Origin: Paenibacillus sp. FSL R7-0273
GTDB lineage: Bacteria; Bacillota; Bacilli; Paenibacillales; Paenibacillaceae
NCBI RefSeq assembly: GCF_000758625.1
Contig: NZ_CP009283.1
Location: 2,677,501-2,741,500, forward strand
Direction: 5' to 3'
DNA: 64,000 bases
Positions 35,186 through 44,523 of the stretch are shown in pieces (the stretch's first letter is position 1; each line of letters starts with the position of its first letter). The translations under genes and the position numbers were made by a program. The notes beneath the pieces were generated by a model that worked only from the letters and a program-made list of their open reading frames with translations, was not told where the DNA came from and made no database searches.

Positions 35186-36237
35186 AGGATTATAAATTTG
35201 ATAAAAGGGTAAACCGCAGCTTATTCAATTTGCGCAGCTATATTTACTTTTTTCTGTTAGTTTCATCCTTGGTATCCTGTTCTTTTTTATTGTTTTGGCA
35301 CAATATGGATATTAACTTTAAAGATGTGAGGGGAAATGCGCTTCTTACCTTTGTTAACGTGTTAGTACTAAGTCTTCTGTGCAGTGTCATTGACGGTATC
35401 CGCAGAAAATATACAGTAGAGCGTCCGGTAAAGCGGATTTTGAACGCTACACACAGGTTGACCAAAGGGGAGTTTGAGGCCCGGATTGAGCCGTTTCATA
35501 ATTTGGGCAGGATGAATGAGTTTGATGTGATCATCGGGGATTTTAACCGGATGGCTGCAGAGCTGTCCGGCATCGAAACCTTGCGGTCAGATTTTATTGC
35601 TAATGTATCGCATGAGCTGAAGACGCCGCTCGCGGTTATACAGAATTACGCAACTTTACTGCAAAATCCGACCCTGCCCAAGGAAAAGCACACAGAATAC
35701 GCAAAAACGATCACTCAAGCTTCACGGAGGCTGTCAGAGCTGATTACCAATATATTGAAGCTGAACAAGCTGGAGAATCAGCAGATTTTCCCGGAGGCGC
35801 GGGAGTACCCCTTGGGAGAGCAGCTTAGAGAGTGTTTGCTTGGTTTTGAAGATGCCTGGGATAAGAAAGGGCTGAAGGTGGTTACACACATTGACGACAT
35901 GGATATAAAAGCAGATGCGGAGCTTCTGACTCTTGTGTGGAATAATCTCATCTCTAACGCCATTAAATTTACTGAACCGGGTGGTCAAATTACCGTCAGT
36001 CTAAAGAAGTCAAACGGTGTAGCTGCCGTGCAAATTGCCGATACCGGCTGCGGGATGAGCCCAGAGGTAGGACGGCACGTGTTCGAGAAGTTCTATCAGG
36101 GTGATAAGGCGCATGCTACAGAGGGGAACGGCTTGGGACTTGCTCTAGTGAAGCGAGTAATCGATATCGTAGGTGCAGATATTAAGGTGGAAAGTATTTA
36201 TGGTCAGGGAAGTGTGTTTACTGTGACTCTATTCTAA
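35182..36237 (+). CDS. Sensor histidine kinase, small-loop type
   Basis: 351 aa. Two membrane helices (about 16-38 and 52-72) with only a short loop of about 15 residues outside, then a HAMP-like linker, phospho-acceptor His144 in SHELKTPLAV, and ATPase motifs NNLISNAIKFT, DTGCGM and GNGLGLALVKRV. The missing extracellular sensor means that the signal is in the membrane or passes through a partner. A 124-aa membrane protein gene follows 21 bp later and may be that partner (inference). Confidence 0.92.
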   Translation: MKDYKFDKRVNRSLFNLRSYIYFFLLVSSLVSCSFLLFWHNMDINFKDVRGNALLTFVNVLVLSLLCSVIDGIRRKYTVERPVKRILNATHRLTKGEFEARIEPFHNLGRMNEFDVIIGDFNRMAAELSGIETLRSDFIANVSHELKTPLAVIQNYATLLQNPTLPKEKHTEYAKTITQASRRLSELITNILKLNKLENQQIFPEAREYPLGEQLRECLLGFEDAWDKKGLKVVTHIDDMDIKADAELLTLVWNNLISNAIKFTEPGGQITVSLKKSNGVAAVQIADTGCGMSPEVGRHVFEKFYQGDKAHATEGNGLGLALVKRVIDIVGADIKVESIYGQGSVFTVTLF

Positions 36238-36258
36238 TGATAGCAGGAGGGGCTTGAA

Positions 36259-36633
36259 ATGGAAAATAATAATGAAGCATTCAGCTTCACGTATTCCGCC
36301 AAGCAGCAGGAGGAGATTAGAAGCATACGCCAAAAATATCTTCCGCGTGAAGCGGATAAGATGGAGCAGCTTCGCAGATTGGATAAACGGGCAGAAAGGT
36401 CAGGAACCCTTCTCTCTATTATTGTCGGTGTAACCGGGTCTATGCTCCTTGGACTTGGGTTAGCCTGTATTCTGCGCTGGAAAGATTTCTTTATTTCCGG
36501 GGTTATGGTTGGTGTCGTTGGGCTTATCGGTGTAGCTCTTGCTTATCCTGTGTTCCTGATCCGAACCCAACAGGAGCGCAAAAAACTGGCACCGGAAATA
36601 ATGAAGCTAATTGATGAATTGTCACTTAGCTGA
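36259..36633 (+). CDS. Small membrane protein downstream of a two-component system
   Basis: 124 aa. N-terminal 45 residues are charged and coiled-coil-like (KQQEEIRSIRQKY, KMEQLRRLDKRAE), followed by two membrane helices (about 50-70 and 78-98) and a charged tail. Similar small proteins often follow kinase genes in Clostridia and Paenibacilli and carry no proven function. GGAGGGG precedes the ATG. Likely part of the same transcript as the regulator and kinase; a role as kinase modulator is conjecture. Confidence 0.7.
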   Translation: MENNNEAFSFTYSAKQQEEIRSIRQKYLPREADKMEQLRRLDKRAERSGTLLSIIVGVTGSMLLGLGLACILRWKDFFISGVMVGVVGLIGVALAYPVFLIRTQQERKKLAPEIMKLIDELSLS

Positions 36634-36635
36634 AT

Positions 36636-36705
36636 CCATTGCCCGAAAGGGCAATGGATAATGCCCCTTTGGACGATGCGGAATATGAGCTGTGCCGGAT
36701 AGAAT
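36636..36705 (+). promoter_or_regulatory. Operator-promoter copy 1 of a four-member family, upstream of the MCP-kinase-regulator operon
   Basis: GCCCGAAAGGGC (36641-36652, here within a longer CCATTGCCC-GAAA-GGGCAATGG palindrome), 9 nt, TGCCCCTTTGGACGATG (36662-36678), 21 nt, then -10 TAGAAT (36700-36705). No -35 box. The same arrangement recurs at 40040, 45452 and 49735. This copy would make the kinase/regulator operon autoregulated. Confidence 0.75.
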
Positions 36706-36737
36706 GAGGATAATGATTCAGGTTAAAGGAGCAGCTT

Positions 36738-38069
36738 ATGATGATTAAAGAGAAAATGAGCAAATGGACAATGGATTCTATTAAGTTCAAGCTTGTTCTG
36801 CCGATCGTATTAGTACAAATATTCAGTGCCAATATTGGGCAGGTAGTAAACATGTTTTTCGACAAAGGGAAGGAAGTTATATCCGAGGCAGGAATTGATA
36901 CGCAGTACATAGACGGGAACACGGGTTTCTATGTATCTTCCGGGTTAAGCATACTTATATCTGTATATATTATTATAGCGTTATATGACCGGCTTATTCT
37001 CAGAAGGCTGCAAAGAGTATCCGGTTACACGAAGAATCTGGGAGAAGGAGATTTAACGGATGAGCTGAACTTTAGCGGTAACGATGACGTAAGCCGGTTA
37101 GGCCGGGCTCTGGATACAAGCTCAACTCATATCAAGCATTTGGTTCAGGAAATTAACACGGCCTCACAACAGCTGTATACTTCAAGTGCGCAGCTGATGG
37201 AAGCAACCGAGAGCTCTGCCTCCAGTGTGGAGAACATTCACTCTACCTCTTCTTTTCTAGCCCAAGGTGCAGTCAAATTAACGGAGTCTGCTCATCATGC
37301 TGAATTAACGATCAGTCATCTTCATCAGACCAACGATGTGCTCAGCAGTAAAGTGGATTTATCTCTATCCACCTCCAGTGCAATGAAAGTAAGAGCGGCG
37401 CAAATGGAGCTGGAGGCAGCTCAATCACTGGAAGAGGCTAACCGTACTTATCTGGAGAAACAGGAAAACCTGCAAAAGGCGATCCAGGCGGGAAGGGTTG
37501 TAGATGAGATCAACAATATTTCCGAAAGTATTAAAGAAATCTCATCACAAACCAATTTGCTTGCGCTTAACGCATCCATTGAGGCTGCCCGGGCAGGCGA
37601 GCATGGTAAAGGATTTGAAATTGTTGCGGAAGAAGTGAGGACGCTGGCTGGAAAGTCTGCAGCGGCTATAGCTCATGTAGAAGGTATTGTTGTACAAGTA
37701 AAGGAAGCATTTGAGCAATTGGAGCTCAGCTCCCGGGATATTCTCAATTATATCAATAAGGATGTTAAGGCAGATTACGAGCTGCTGATCAACACCGGAA
37801 GACAATATCAGAAGGATGCTGCAACGATCTATTCATTGTCGGAAGAGGTGAACTCAGCCACTGTCATCATGGGCACTGCTGTTGGTGAGATTGGCGGAGT
37901 TATCCGGAGTGTAAAGGACCATTCACTCTTAACCTCGGACTATACCCGGACAATCAATGGAAGCTTAGCTGAGATTAATCAGGTTATGCATCAGGCGGCA
38001 AATACCACTAAAGAACAGGCCGTGCTGTCGCAGCAGCTAAGAGGTTCTATCGGCAGGTTCAAACTGTAA
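36738..38069 (+). CDS. Methyl-accepting chemotaxis-like signal protein
   Basis: 443 aa. Two membrane helices (about 15-33 and 55-75) flank an outside loop of only about 25-30 residues, followed by a HAMP-like linker and a long cytoplasmic coiled coil with the MCP hairpin tip: [24 protein letters not shown] and [12 protein letters not shown] (only the [13 protein letters not shown] core is diagnostic). It has no ligand-binding domain. It begins the operon that contains the NarL-type kinase and regulator, so it may signal membrane state to that system rather than to flagella. ATG 36738 follows AAAGGAG. No che genes are in the window. Confidence 0.88.
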   Translation: MMIKEKMSKWTMDSIKFKLVLPIVLVQIFSANIGQVVNMFFDKGKEVISEAGIDTQYIDGNTGFYVSSGLSILISVYIIIALYDRLILRRLQRVSGYTKNLGEGDLTDELNFSGNDDVSRLGRALDTSSTHIKHLVQEINTASQQLYTSSAQLMEATESSASSVENIHSTSSFLAQGAVKLTESAHHAELTISHLHQTNDVLSSKVDLSLSTSSAMKVRAAQMELEAAQSLEEANRTYLEKQENLQKAIQAGRVVDEINNISESIKEISSQTNLLALNASIEAARAGEHGKGFEIVAEEVRTLAGKSAAAIAHVEGIVVQVKEAFEQLELSSRDILNYINKDVKADYELLINTGRQYQKDAATIYSLSEEVNSATVIMGTAVGEIGGVIRSVKDHSLLTSDYTRTINGSLAEINQVMHQAANTTKEQAVLSQQLRGSIGRFKL

Positions 38070-38097
38070 TCATTTATTATGAGAGAGGGATATTCTG

Positions 38098-39294
38098 TTG
38101 AGGGAGAAGAAGGATGGACTTGAGGTTATTAATGAGATGTTTTCCACGAGAGTACCCGTACTGATCTGGTTAACGCTTGTATACGCTGGAAGCATTGTCC
38201 TGCAGTTTCTAGAGGACCCCTTAATTCTGCCCGGTGTTATATTTACCGGCTTGTTCACGATCCATGCTCTGCTCCATTGGGTATCGTACCGGGTTACGCC
38301 GAAACAATTCTGGATTTATTTTTCTATCCAGGGGACTCTGATTTACTTGTGTGCCATCCTGATGCCGGGCGGGTATCAGGCGGTGCTGATCGGACTGCTT
38401 CCGGTACTCATTGCCCAAAGCTTAGGCTTTTCTTTTCGCTTCAGGAGAGTCGTCTTTGTCTCACTAATAAGCATCATCATCTTTTTTGATTCTGCTCTGA
38501 CTGTTGACGATACAGGTGAACTGCTGATTTTCCTGCCTATCTTTGTACTGATGCTAATCATTGTAATTGCATATGCTATTACGTTCTTCCGTCAAGTGCA
38601 GGAAAGGCTCAGAGTACAAAGCTTCTTGAGTGATCTGCAGGAGGCGCACCGGAAGGTAGAAGAGCTTACACTTTCAAATGAGCGGCAGAGAATGGCCCGT
38701 GATTTGCACGACACTCTGGCACAGGGAGTCGCCGGACTGATTATGCAGCTCGAAGCTGCTGACGCACATTTAACAAAGGGCAATACGGAACGTTCCCAGG
38801 AGATCATTAGGCTATCCATGCAGCAAGCCCGTCGAACGCTGGCGGAGGCGCGCACGGCAATAGATAATCTGCGGCTGAAATCGGCACCCGAGCTGGATTT
38901 CAAAGAGAGCATAGAGGATGAAGCGCAGCATTTCAGGGAAGCGACCGGTATTCAGATGATCACTGATATTGAGTGGAACAAGCGGCTGTCGCGGGTCGTT
39001 ATGGAGCATAGTATCCATATCATTAAAGAGAGTCTCACCAATATTGCCCGTCATGCCCGTGCAAGCATGGTAAAGATTAAGGTTTATGGCGATAGGGACA
39101 GGCTGCAGATCAGGCTTATTGATAATGGAAGGGGCTTTGATACAGAAGCAATCGGGAAGGAGCCCGGCCATTACGGACTGCTCGGTATTCAGGAGCGGGC
39201 AAGGCTAATCGGCGGAGAGATGGAAATATCCAGCAGTGGGCAAGGCACGACGATAACGTTATCCATACCACATAATGAAGGGGCACAGAGATGA
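38098..39294 (+). CDS. Six-helix NarL-system sensor kinase (HisKA_3, DesK-like)
   Basis: 398 aa. Residues 10-165 hold about six membrane helices with no sizeable outside loop, then a coiled coil, the phospho-acceptor His204 in ARDLHDTLAQG (HisKA_3 signature) and a HATPase with SLTNIARHARA, DNGRGFD and GLLGIQERARL. The topology recalls DesK, which senses membrane thickness and fluidity, and differs from kinases with periplasmic sensors. TTG start at 38098 follows GAGAGGGA. It overlaps the regulator by 4 bp. The likely target promoters (four operator copies) control lipid-linked genes, which supports membrane sensing; that remains inference. Confidence 0.88.
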   Translation: MREKKDGLEVINEMFSTRVPVLIWLTLVYAGSIVLQFLEDPLILPGVIFTGLFTIHALLHWVSYRVTPKQFWIYFSIQGTLIYLCAILMPGGYQAVLIGLLPVLIAQSLGFSFRFRRVVFVSLISIIIFFDSALTVDDTGELLIFLPIFVLMLIIVIAYAITFFRQVQERLRVQSFLSDLQEAHRKVEELTLSNERQRMARDLHDTLAQGVAGLIMQLEAADAHLTKGNTERSQEIIRLSMQQARRTLAEARTAIDNLRLKSAPELDFKESIEDEAQHFREATGIQMITDIEWNKRLSRVVMEHSIHIIKESLTNIARHARASMVKIKVYGDRDRLQIRLIDNGRGFDTEAIGKEPGHYGLLGIQERARLIGGEMEISSSGQGTTITLSIPHNEGAQR

Positions 39295-39941
39295 ACACTT
39301 GTCAAATCATGCTTGTCGATGACCATTTTGTAGTCCGCGAAGGACTCAAGCTCATTCTGGAGACAAGTGAGCAGTTTCAAGTGATTGGCGAAGCCGAGAA
39401 CGGTCAGCAGGCGCTCCAGCTGCTCAAGACGCTTCAGCCTGACGTCATCCTGATGGATCTGAATATGCCGGTTATGGGCGGTCTGGATGCGATGCAGGAG
39501 CTGAAGAGTGAAGGAATCACGATCCCGGTCATCATCCTGACAACCTACAATGAAGATGAGCTTATGATCAAAGGATTGGCTTTGGGGGCCAAGGGTTATC
39601 TGCTGAAGGACACAAACCGCGACAATCTGTTCCGGAGCATTGAGTCTGCTGTACGTGGGGATACGCTGTTGTCGGCAGAGATTATGGAGCGTGTTATTGC
39701 TGCCAAGACCCAGCTGGCTGAGCTCCCGCTGAAAGCGGAAGCAGCTCTGCTGAGCGACAAAGAAACGTATATTCTGCAGTGTGTGGCAAAGGGCTTTAAG
39801 AGTAAAGAAATTGCTTATGATCTGGCTATTGGAGAACGTACGGTCAAAGCCCATTTGACCAGTATTTATAATAAGCTGGGGGTAGACTCCCGGTCACAGG
39901 CCGTTGCTGCTGCATTGGAGCGTGGGCTGCTAAATCTATAA
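39291..39941 (+). CDS. NarL/LuxR-family response regulator
   Basis: 216 aa. Receiver with DDHFVVREGL at the N-terminus, Asp56 in LMDLNMPVMGG, Lys in YLLKDT; the C-terminal LuxR-type helix-turn-helix includes LQCVAKGFKSKEIAYDL and TVKAHLTSIYNKLG. It overlaps the kinase and ends at a strong terminator. It is the only NarL-type regulator encoded in the 36-51 kb block, where four identical-type promoters occur, so it is the prime candidate for the protein that binds them. A decayed relative of its C-terminus lies at 22029-22088. Confidence 0.92.
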   Translation: MNTCQIMLVDDHFVVREGLKLILETSEQFQVIGEAENGQQALQLLKTLQPDVILMDLNMPVMGGLDAMQELKSEGITIPVIILTTYNEDELMIKGLALGAKGYLLKDTNRDNLFRSIESAVRGDTLLSAEIMERVIAAKTQLAELPLKAEAALLSDKETYILQCVAKGFKSKEIAYDLAIGERTVKAHLTSIYNKLGVDSRSQAVAAALERGLLNL

Positions 39942-39954
39942 TTTTATGTTGCCG

Positions 39955-39987
39955 GCATGTGGGATGAATATCCTGCATGCTTTTTTT
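39955..39987 (+). terminator. Rho-independent terminator
   Basis: GCATGTGGGAT (39955-39965) pairs with ATCCTGCATGC (39970-39980; one mismatch and one G-T), loop GAAT, then seven Ts. It ends the MCP-kinase-regulator operon. Confidence 0.85.
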
Positions 39988-40039
39988 ATGTTTGATCTGG
40001 AAATATATTAAATTTTCATGTTCTAACTGTATCAGGGCA

Positions 40040-40104
40040 GCCCGAAAGGGCAGAATGCTGCTGCCCTTTCGGACGATGTTGTCCACTTATGGCTGCTGTA
40101 TCCT
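40040..40104 (+). promoter_or_regulatory. Operator-promoter copy 2, upstream of the first MMPL gene
   Basis: GCCCGAAAGGGC (40040-40051), 10 nt, TGCCCTTTCGGACGATG (40062-40078), 20 nt, -10 TATCCT (40099-40104). The MMPL start codon is 43 bp downstream. See copies at 36641, 45452 and 49735. Confidence 0.78.
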
Positions 40105-40146
40105 AAGAGAAGATCAAAGATACAGATAAGAGGAGACGATACTGTT

Positions 40147-42360
40147 ATGGCTAAATTGTTATATCGGCTGGGCTTCTGGTCAGCCAAGAATCGAATCAAG
40201 GTAATTCTGGGAACGATAGCGGTCATGCTGATTTCTTCGATAGTGGCGATGTCCATGGGGCCGAAGCTTAACGAAGAAACGACGATTCCTGGTCTGGAAT
40301 CAATCCAGACAATGGGACGAATGTATCAGGAATTCCCTTCCATGAACGGCCAAGGCAAGGAAACTCAGCTGGTAATGAAAGCGAAGGATAATGAAACCTT
40401 ATCATCAGAGGCAAACAAGCAGCTGATTTCCGCCGAGCTTAAGGAAGTGGCGATGGACCCTGAGGTATCATCAGTTGTCAGTCCTTATGATAATCAATCA
40501 TTGAATGCCGATGGCACTATCGGTTATGCCACGATTACTTATCGTCCAGGTGTTGAGGTTACAGAGGTCTCGAAGGAATATGTGCTGGAAGCGGCTGAAG
40601 GTTTACGGAATGCCGGCCTGCAGGCGGAAGTAACCGGAAACGGTTATGTATCAATGGAGATCGGTGGAGCTACTGAAGGTATCGGCGTCCTGATAGCTCT
40701 TGTTGTTCTCACCTTTGCTTTCGGATCGTTCCTGACAGGGATTATTCCAATTCTGACAGCAGTTATTGGTCTGGGAACAGGTGTTATGCTGATCATAATG
40801 GGCTCCAACTTCTTAGAGACCCCTTCATTCGCCTTATCGCTTGCCAGCATGATTGGTCTGGCAGTAGGCATAGATTACGCGCTGTTCATTATTTCCAGAT
40901 ACCGTCAGCAACTGGCCCAGGGCTTTGAGCGGAGAGAAGCCATTGCAATTGCCAACGGCACGGCAGGGAGCGCAGTCGTATTTGCCGGAGTTACAGTGAT
41001 TATCGGTCTTGCCGGGATGAGTGTTGTAGGTATTCCGTTCCTTACGGCAATGGGGCTGGCTGCTGCACTATGTATTCTGGTAGCTGTCTTAATTGCAATT
41101 ATCACAGTTCCTGCGGTTCTCTCCGCTATGGGCGGATTAATCAAGGCCAAGCGGGCTAAGCGTTCTGAAAGAAGCGTTACTCATCTCAAAAAGAAGAATC
41201 GCGGAGATAAATGGGGAAGACTGGTTACGGCACGTCCTTGGTTGACTGTCCTCTTGGGTACTGCACTGCTCGCAATCTTATCCGTTCCATTTATGCATAT
41301 GGAGACTGGGACTATGGACGATGGGCTAAAGTCGACAACTATGACCGAGCGCCGGGCATATGATCTGATGTCAGAGGCTTACGGTATCGGTTATCATAAT
41401 CCGCTAATGATTCTTGCCAAGACAGACGGCAGTCCGGAAGCTGAAGCTAATCTGGCCAAGACGGTAGAGCAGCTCAAAACCTATCCGAACATCGGCACCG
41501 TTACTCCGGCTGTAACAGGTGCTTCGGGAAATGTTTCATTGATCAATGTTATCCCGGCTACCGGACATGCAGATATTGAAACGGTGGATTTGGTCAAGAC
41601 GATTCGCAGTCATGCAGCGGAAATTGCACAACAGAACCATGTGGAGCTGAGTGTCACCGGCAGCACAGCCATTAATATAGACATCTCCCAGAAGCTTAAT
41701 GAGGCATTGCCTGAATTTTGCCTAATCATAGTAGGTCTGGCATTTGTTCTGTTAGTTATGGTGTTTCGTTCGATTTTGGTTCCGATCAAAGCGGTTCTTG
41801 GTTTTGTTCTCTCTCTTGGAGCTACTTTGGGATTCATAACTTATGTTGTGCAGGACGGTCATTTCCAGAATCTGTTCGGCTTCAGCGGAGAATCCCTTGT
41901 ACTTAACTTTCTCCCTATCATGGTTGTAGGTATTCTGTTTGGTCTGGCAATGGACTATGAGGTCTTCCTGGTCAGCCGGATGCGTGAAGACTTCAAAAAG
42001 AACGGGGATGCCAAAAAATCAGTGCTTGCCGGAATCCGTCACAGCGGCGGTGTCGTTACGGCGGCAGGTCTGATTATGATCTCGGTATTTGCCGGATTTA
42101 TGATGACAACCGATCCAAGTATTAAAGTTATGAGTTTTGCGCTTCTATTCGGGGTATTGTTTGACGCCTTTATCGTGCGTCTGCTTATTGTCCCGGGTGT
42201 GATGACATTGCTGGGCAAATCAGCCTGGTACCTGCCGAAGTGGCTGGACCGCCTTCTGCCGAATCTGGATGTTGAAGGTGAGGAAGTGATGAAGGAAGTG
42301 GAGAAAAAATATCAGCACACCACACAATCTGCTACGGATTTCTATGAAGCCATTCAATAA
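40147..42360 (+). CDS. MMPL-family RND transporter
   Basis: 737 aa with twelve helices in two repeats. Each repeat begins with one helix followed by an outside domain of about 140 residues (about 40-175 and 400-510). The proton-relay Asp-Tyr pairs are present: VGIDYALFIISRYR in helix 4 and LAMDYEVFLVSRMRED in helix 10. The family exports lipids, glycolipids or lipid-like drugs in Actinobacteria and Bacillota. ATG 40147 follows AGAGGAG. It is related to the second MMPL gene at 45583 (same N-terminal MAK-L and C-terminal YLPKWLDRLLPN versus YFPKWLDRILPN), so the two arose by duplication. Confidence 0.93.
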   Translation: MAKLLYRLGFWSAKNRIKVILGTIAVMLISSIVAMSMGPKLNEETTIPGLESIQTMGRMYQEFPSMNGQGKETQLVMKAKDNETLSSEANKQLISAELKEVAMDPEVSSVVSPYDNQSLNADGTIGYATITYRPGVEVTEVSKEYVLEAAEGLRNAGLQAEVTGNGYVSMEIGGATEGIGVLIALVVLTFAFGSFLTGIIPILTAVIGLGTGVMLIIMGSNFLETPSFALSLASMIGLAVGIDYALFIISRYRQQLAQGFERREAIAIANGTAGSAVVFAGVTVIIGLAGMSVVGIPFLTAMGLAAALCILVAVLIAIITVPAVLSAMGGLIKAKRAKRSERSVTHLKKKNRGDKWGRLVTARPWLTVLLGTALLAILSVPFMHMETGTMDDGLKSTTMTERRAYDLMSEAYGIGYHNPLMILAKTDGSPEAEANLAKTVEQLKTYPNIGTVTPAVTGASGNVSLINVIPATGHADIETVDLVKTIRSHAAEIAQQNHVELSVTGSTAINIDISQKLNEALPEFCLIIVGLAFVLLVMVFRSILVPIKAVLGFVLSLGATLGFITYVVQDGHFQNLFGFSGESLVLNFLPIMVVGILFGLAMDYEVFLVSRMREDFKKNGDAKKSVLAGIRHSGGVVTAAGLIMISVFAGFMMTTDPSIKVMSFALLFGVLFDAFIVRLLIVPGVMTLLGKSAWYLPKWLDRLLPNLDVEGEEVMKEVEKKYQHTTQSATDFYEAIQ

Positions 42361-42381
42361 AATACAAGGATGAATCAAGAT

Positions 42382-42414
42382 AACGGCTGCATGCGCAGAT
42401 AGCCTGCAGCCGTT
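42382..42414 (+). terminator. Terminator-like hairpin after the first MMPL gene
   Basis: AACGGCTGCA (42382-42391) pairs perfectly with TGCAGCCGTT (42405-42414) around a 13-nt loop; a short GTTATT follows, so the T-run is poor. Confidence 0.65.
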
Positions 42415-42479
42415 GTTATTGATGTCAGGCTGTGGGATTAATCACTTTCTTAATAAGCTCAAAATATTGAGGTGCATGT

Positions 42480-44126
42480 ATGGGGAATATCCTGTCTTAT
42501 TTAAAGTGGCGCGGGGATCTAAGTTTGAAGGAGCGGCCTTTTAATGAAGTGGATAATTTAATATTGTCTGCATTATCCTACTTTGATCTGGAGGGAATTG
42601 TACCCGAATTAGGTCAGGACAAGTCTATAACGGTAACAGAAGCTTCTGAATTATATTTTAATCATCAGCATGAGAAAAATGCCGAACGTTTGAAGCGCCT
42701 GTCGATTATAGACCACGCGCTGCTTAAAGAAATGGCACAATCGGAGCGGTTCAAAAATGCAAGGCTATCCAATTTCATTGATATTATGGATGATGCCAGA
42801 ATGATGCAGTTTTCTGCATTGTTAATTGAACTGGAAGATGATACGAATTATATTGCATATCGCGGGACAGACAATTCTATCTTGGGATGGAGAGAGGACT
42901 TTACGATAAGCTTTCAAACAGTGTCCGCCCAGCAATCGGCGCTGGCTTATCTTGAATCCGTTATTGTTCCTGGTGTGAACAGATATAGGGTAGGCGGGCA
43001 TTCAAAAGGCGGAAATCTCGCGATGTATGCCTCAATGATGTGCGGAGAATCCGCTAGAGAGCAGATTCTTGAAATCTATAACAATGATGGTCCAGGCTTC
43101 TGCGAGGATCTTCCCTGGGCAGAAAATATGAAGAAAATACAAGACCGAACGCTTCAAATTATACCAGAGTTCAGTGTGATCGGAATGCTGTTTGCGTCAA
43201 CCGACACTTCCCGATATATCATTGAAAGCTCGGCAACAGGATTAATGCAACATCATCCCATGACCTGGGAGGTGGAAGGCAGCGCCTTTGTGCGAAAGGA
43301 TGATTTGACTCCACGCTGCAAACTGATTAATGAGATGGTTGATAACTGGATTGAACATGTTGATTTTGAGCAAAGAAAGACATTTACCAATGACTTGTTT
43401 GATGCCCTGGGAGCAGGCGGTGCAAGTTTAGTGGTAGATCTGACAAGCGGCGGCGTCGACGGTTTTGAAGCGATATTGCTGGCATTAGGCAGGTCAGATG
43501 TGAAGACGAAGGAAGCTATATCAACATTTTTCAAATCTGTGATTACAGGCTGCCGCAAAATTGATTATTTTGCTCTTCTTAGAACGAGTTCAATGATAAA
43601 AGGGGCATGTACCACGCTTCTTGGAATGTTTTTTATGCAGAAACCCGAATTTACTTTTAGAATACTCGGAGCCTTATTCTTTTTTTCTTTTTTTTCATTC
43701 TCTGTGTACAAATATATCCGTCATCTTAAAAAAGTTAAAAATCACATGCCTGTCTGGAAGCATACTTCCAAACTTTATTTTGCTCTATTGGGACTGTCAT
43801 CAATGATTTTATTGAAGGGGGATGCCTTTTCTGTATCTACACATCTCCTGCTCAGCTTAGGGTTTGTATTTAATGCGTATCTGAACTTTAATCATTATCT
43901 GAAATCGGTGAACATAAAGAGGAAGAACTGGATACTGTTGCCTAACTCTATTTTGTCATTTCTGCTCGGAATTGTTTCGTGGGTGACAGCCAATAATCTT
44001 GAAGTTACGTATATCTTTTTTATGTCAGGTTATTTGATTATTTCAGGCGTTACCGAAATCATTCATTCAATGATTGATAACGCTCAGAACAGACTTCGAC
44101 TGGAGCTAAAACAAACGTCGCGATGA
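42480..44126 (+). CDS. Mbeg1-like (DUF2974) lipase-type protein with C-terminal membrane domain
   Basis: 548 aa. Residues 1-350 are an Mbeg1-like/DUF2974 domain, an alpha/beta-hydrolase relative: IAYRGTDNSILGWREDF is the family signature and Ser175 sits in GGHSKGGNLA as nucleophile. From about 375 to 535 there are six hydrophobic helices, giving a membrane anchor not found in the short DUF2974 proteins. DUF2974 proteins are thought to act on lipids, but no reaction is proven. ATG 42480 follows TTGAGGTG. It lies between two MMPL transporters and a lipid-binding DegV protein, so membrane lipid turnover is a fair guess. Confidence 0.85.
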   Translation: MGNILSYLKWRGDLSLKERPFNEVDNLILSALSYFDLEGIVPELGQDKSITVTEASELYFNHQHEKNAERLKRLSIIDHALLKEMAQSERFKNARLSNFIDIMDDARMMQFSALLIELEDDTNYIAYRGTDNSILGWREDFTISFQTVSAQQSALAYLESVIVPGVNRYRVGGHSKGGNLAMYASMMCGESAREQILEIYNNDGPGFCEDLPWAENMKKIQDRTLQIIPEFSVIGMLFASTDTSRYIIESSATGLMQHHPMTWEVEGSAFVRKDDLTPRCKLINEMVDNWIEHVDFEQRKTFTNDLFDALGAGGASLVVDLTSGGVDGFEAILLALGRSDVKTKEAISTFFKSVITGCRKIDYFALLRTSSMIKGACTTLLGMFFMQKPEFTFRILGALFFFSFFSFSVYKYIRHLKKVKNHMPVWKHTSKLYFALLGLSSMILLKGDAFSVSTHLLLSLGFVFNAYLNFNHYLKSVNIKRKNWILLPNSILSFLLGIVSWVTANNLEVTYIFFMSGYLIISGVTEIIHSMIDNAQNRLRLELKQTSR

Positions 44127-44169
44127 ATGCTTATTCTTCTTCACGGCTGTGTATTCGAGGAGGGTTGGA

Positions 44170-44487
44170 ATGTTTAATCCGCAATTCAATGAGGACAATA
44201 GAAGGATAAATAATAACAATAAGCTTCTTATTCTATGTGCCATCTTGTTTGCATTGCTTGCATTGTATAATCCGGACAAGGAAGATTTCGCAGAGTATAA
44301 ATTAAACCGTTCGGGTGTACATGAAGGGATTAAAAACGGCTTTATAACAAGCTTTACGAATCTAATCAGTAAACCAATGCTAGCATCAACAACAGAAAGA
44401 AAAAATAAACTGTTTTATTCTATTTTCACGACCGCGGACAATACCAAATATATCGGACTATTTAAAGTTGTTTTCATTGAATTTTAG
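44170..44487 (+). CDS. DUF4359 family membrane-anchored protein
   Basis: About 105 aa. One hydrophobic helix at about 18-33 is followed by LYNPDKEDFAEYKL and, at the end, RKNKLFYSIFTT and KYIGLFKVVFIEF, all of which match the DUF4359 pattern (NPS-x-x-DY, then FSIYTT and IGIFGRF). Function of the family is unknown. I use ATG 44170 because GAGGAGGG is 6 nt upstream; the frame extends to ATG 44149 without a ribosome site. It is probably co-transcribed with the Mbeg1-like gene before it and the DegV gene after it. Confidence 0.75.
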   Translation: MFNPQFNEDNRRINNNNKLLILCAILFALLALYNPDKEDFAEYKLNRSGVHEGIKNGFITSFTNLISKPMLASTTERKNKLFYSIFTTADNTKYIGLFKVVFIEF

Positions 44488-44523
44488 GATGCTTACTAAC
44501 GGAATAGAAGGAGGAGGCTTCTT

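Noticed and set aside
40644..41150. Open minus-strand frames inside the MMPL gene
   Set aside because: Low-complexity Ala/Thr/Pro translations opposite a strongly conserved transporter; no ribosome sites.
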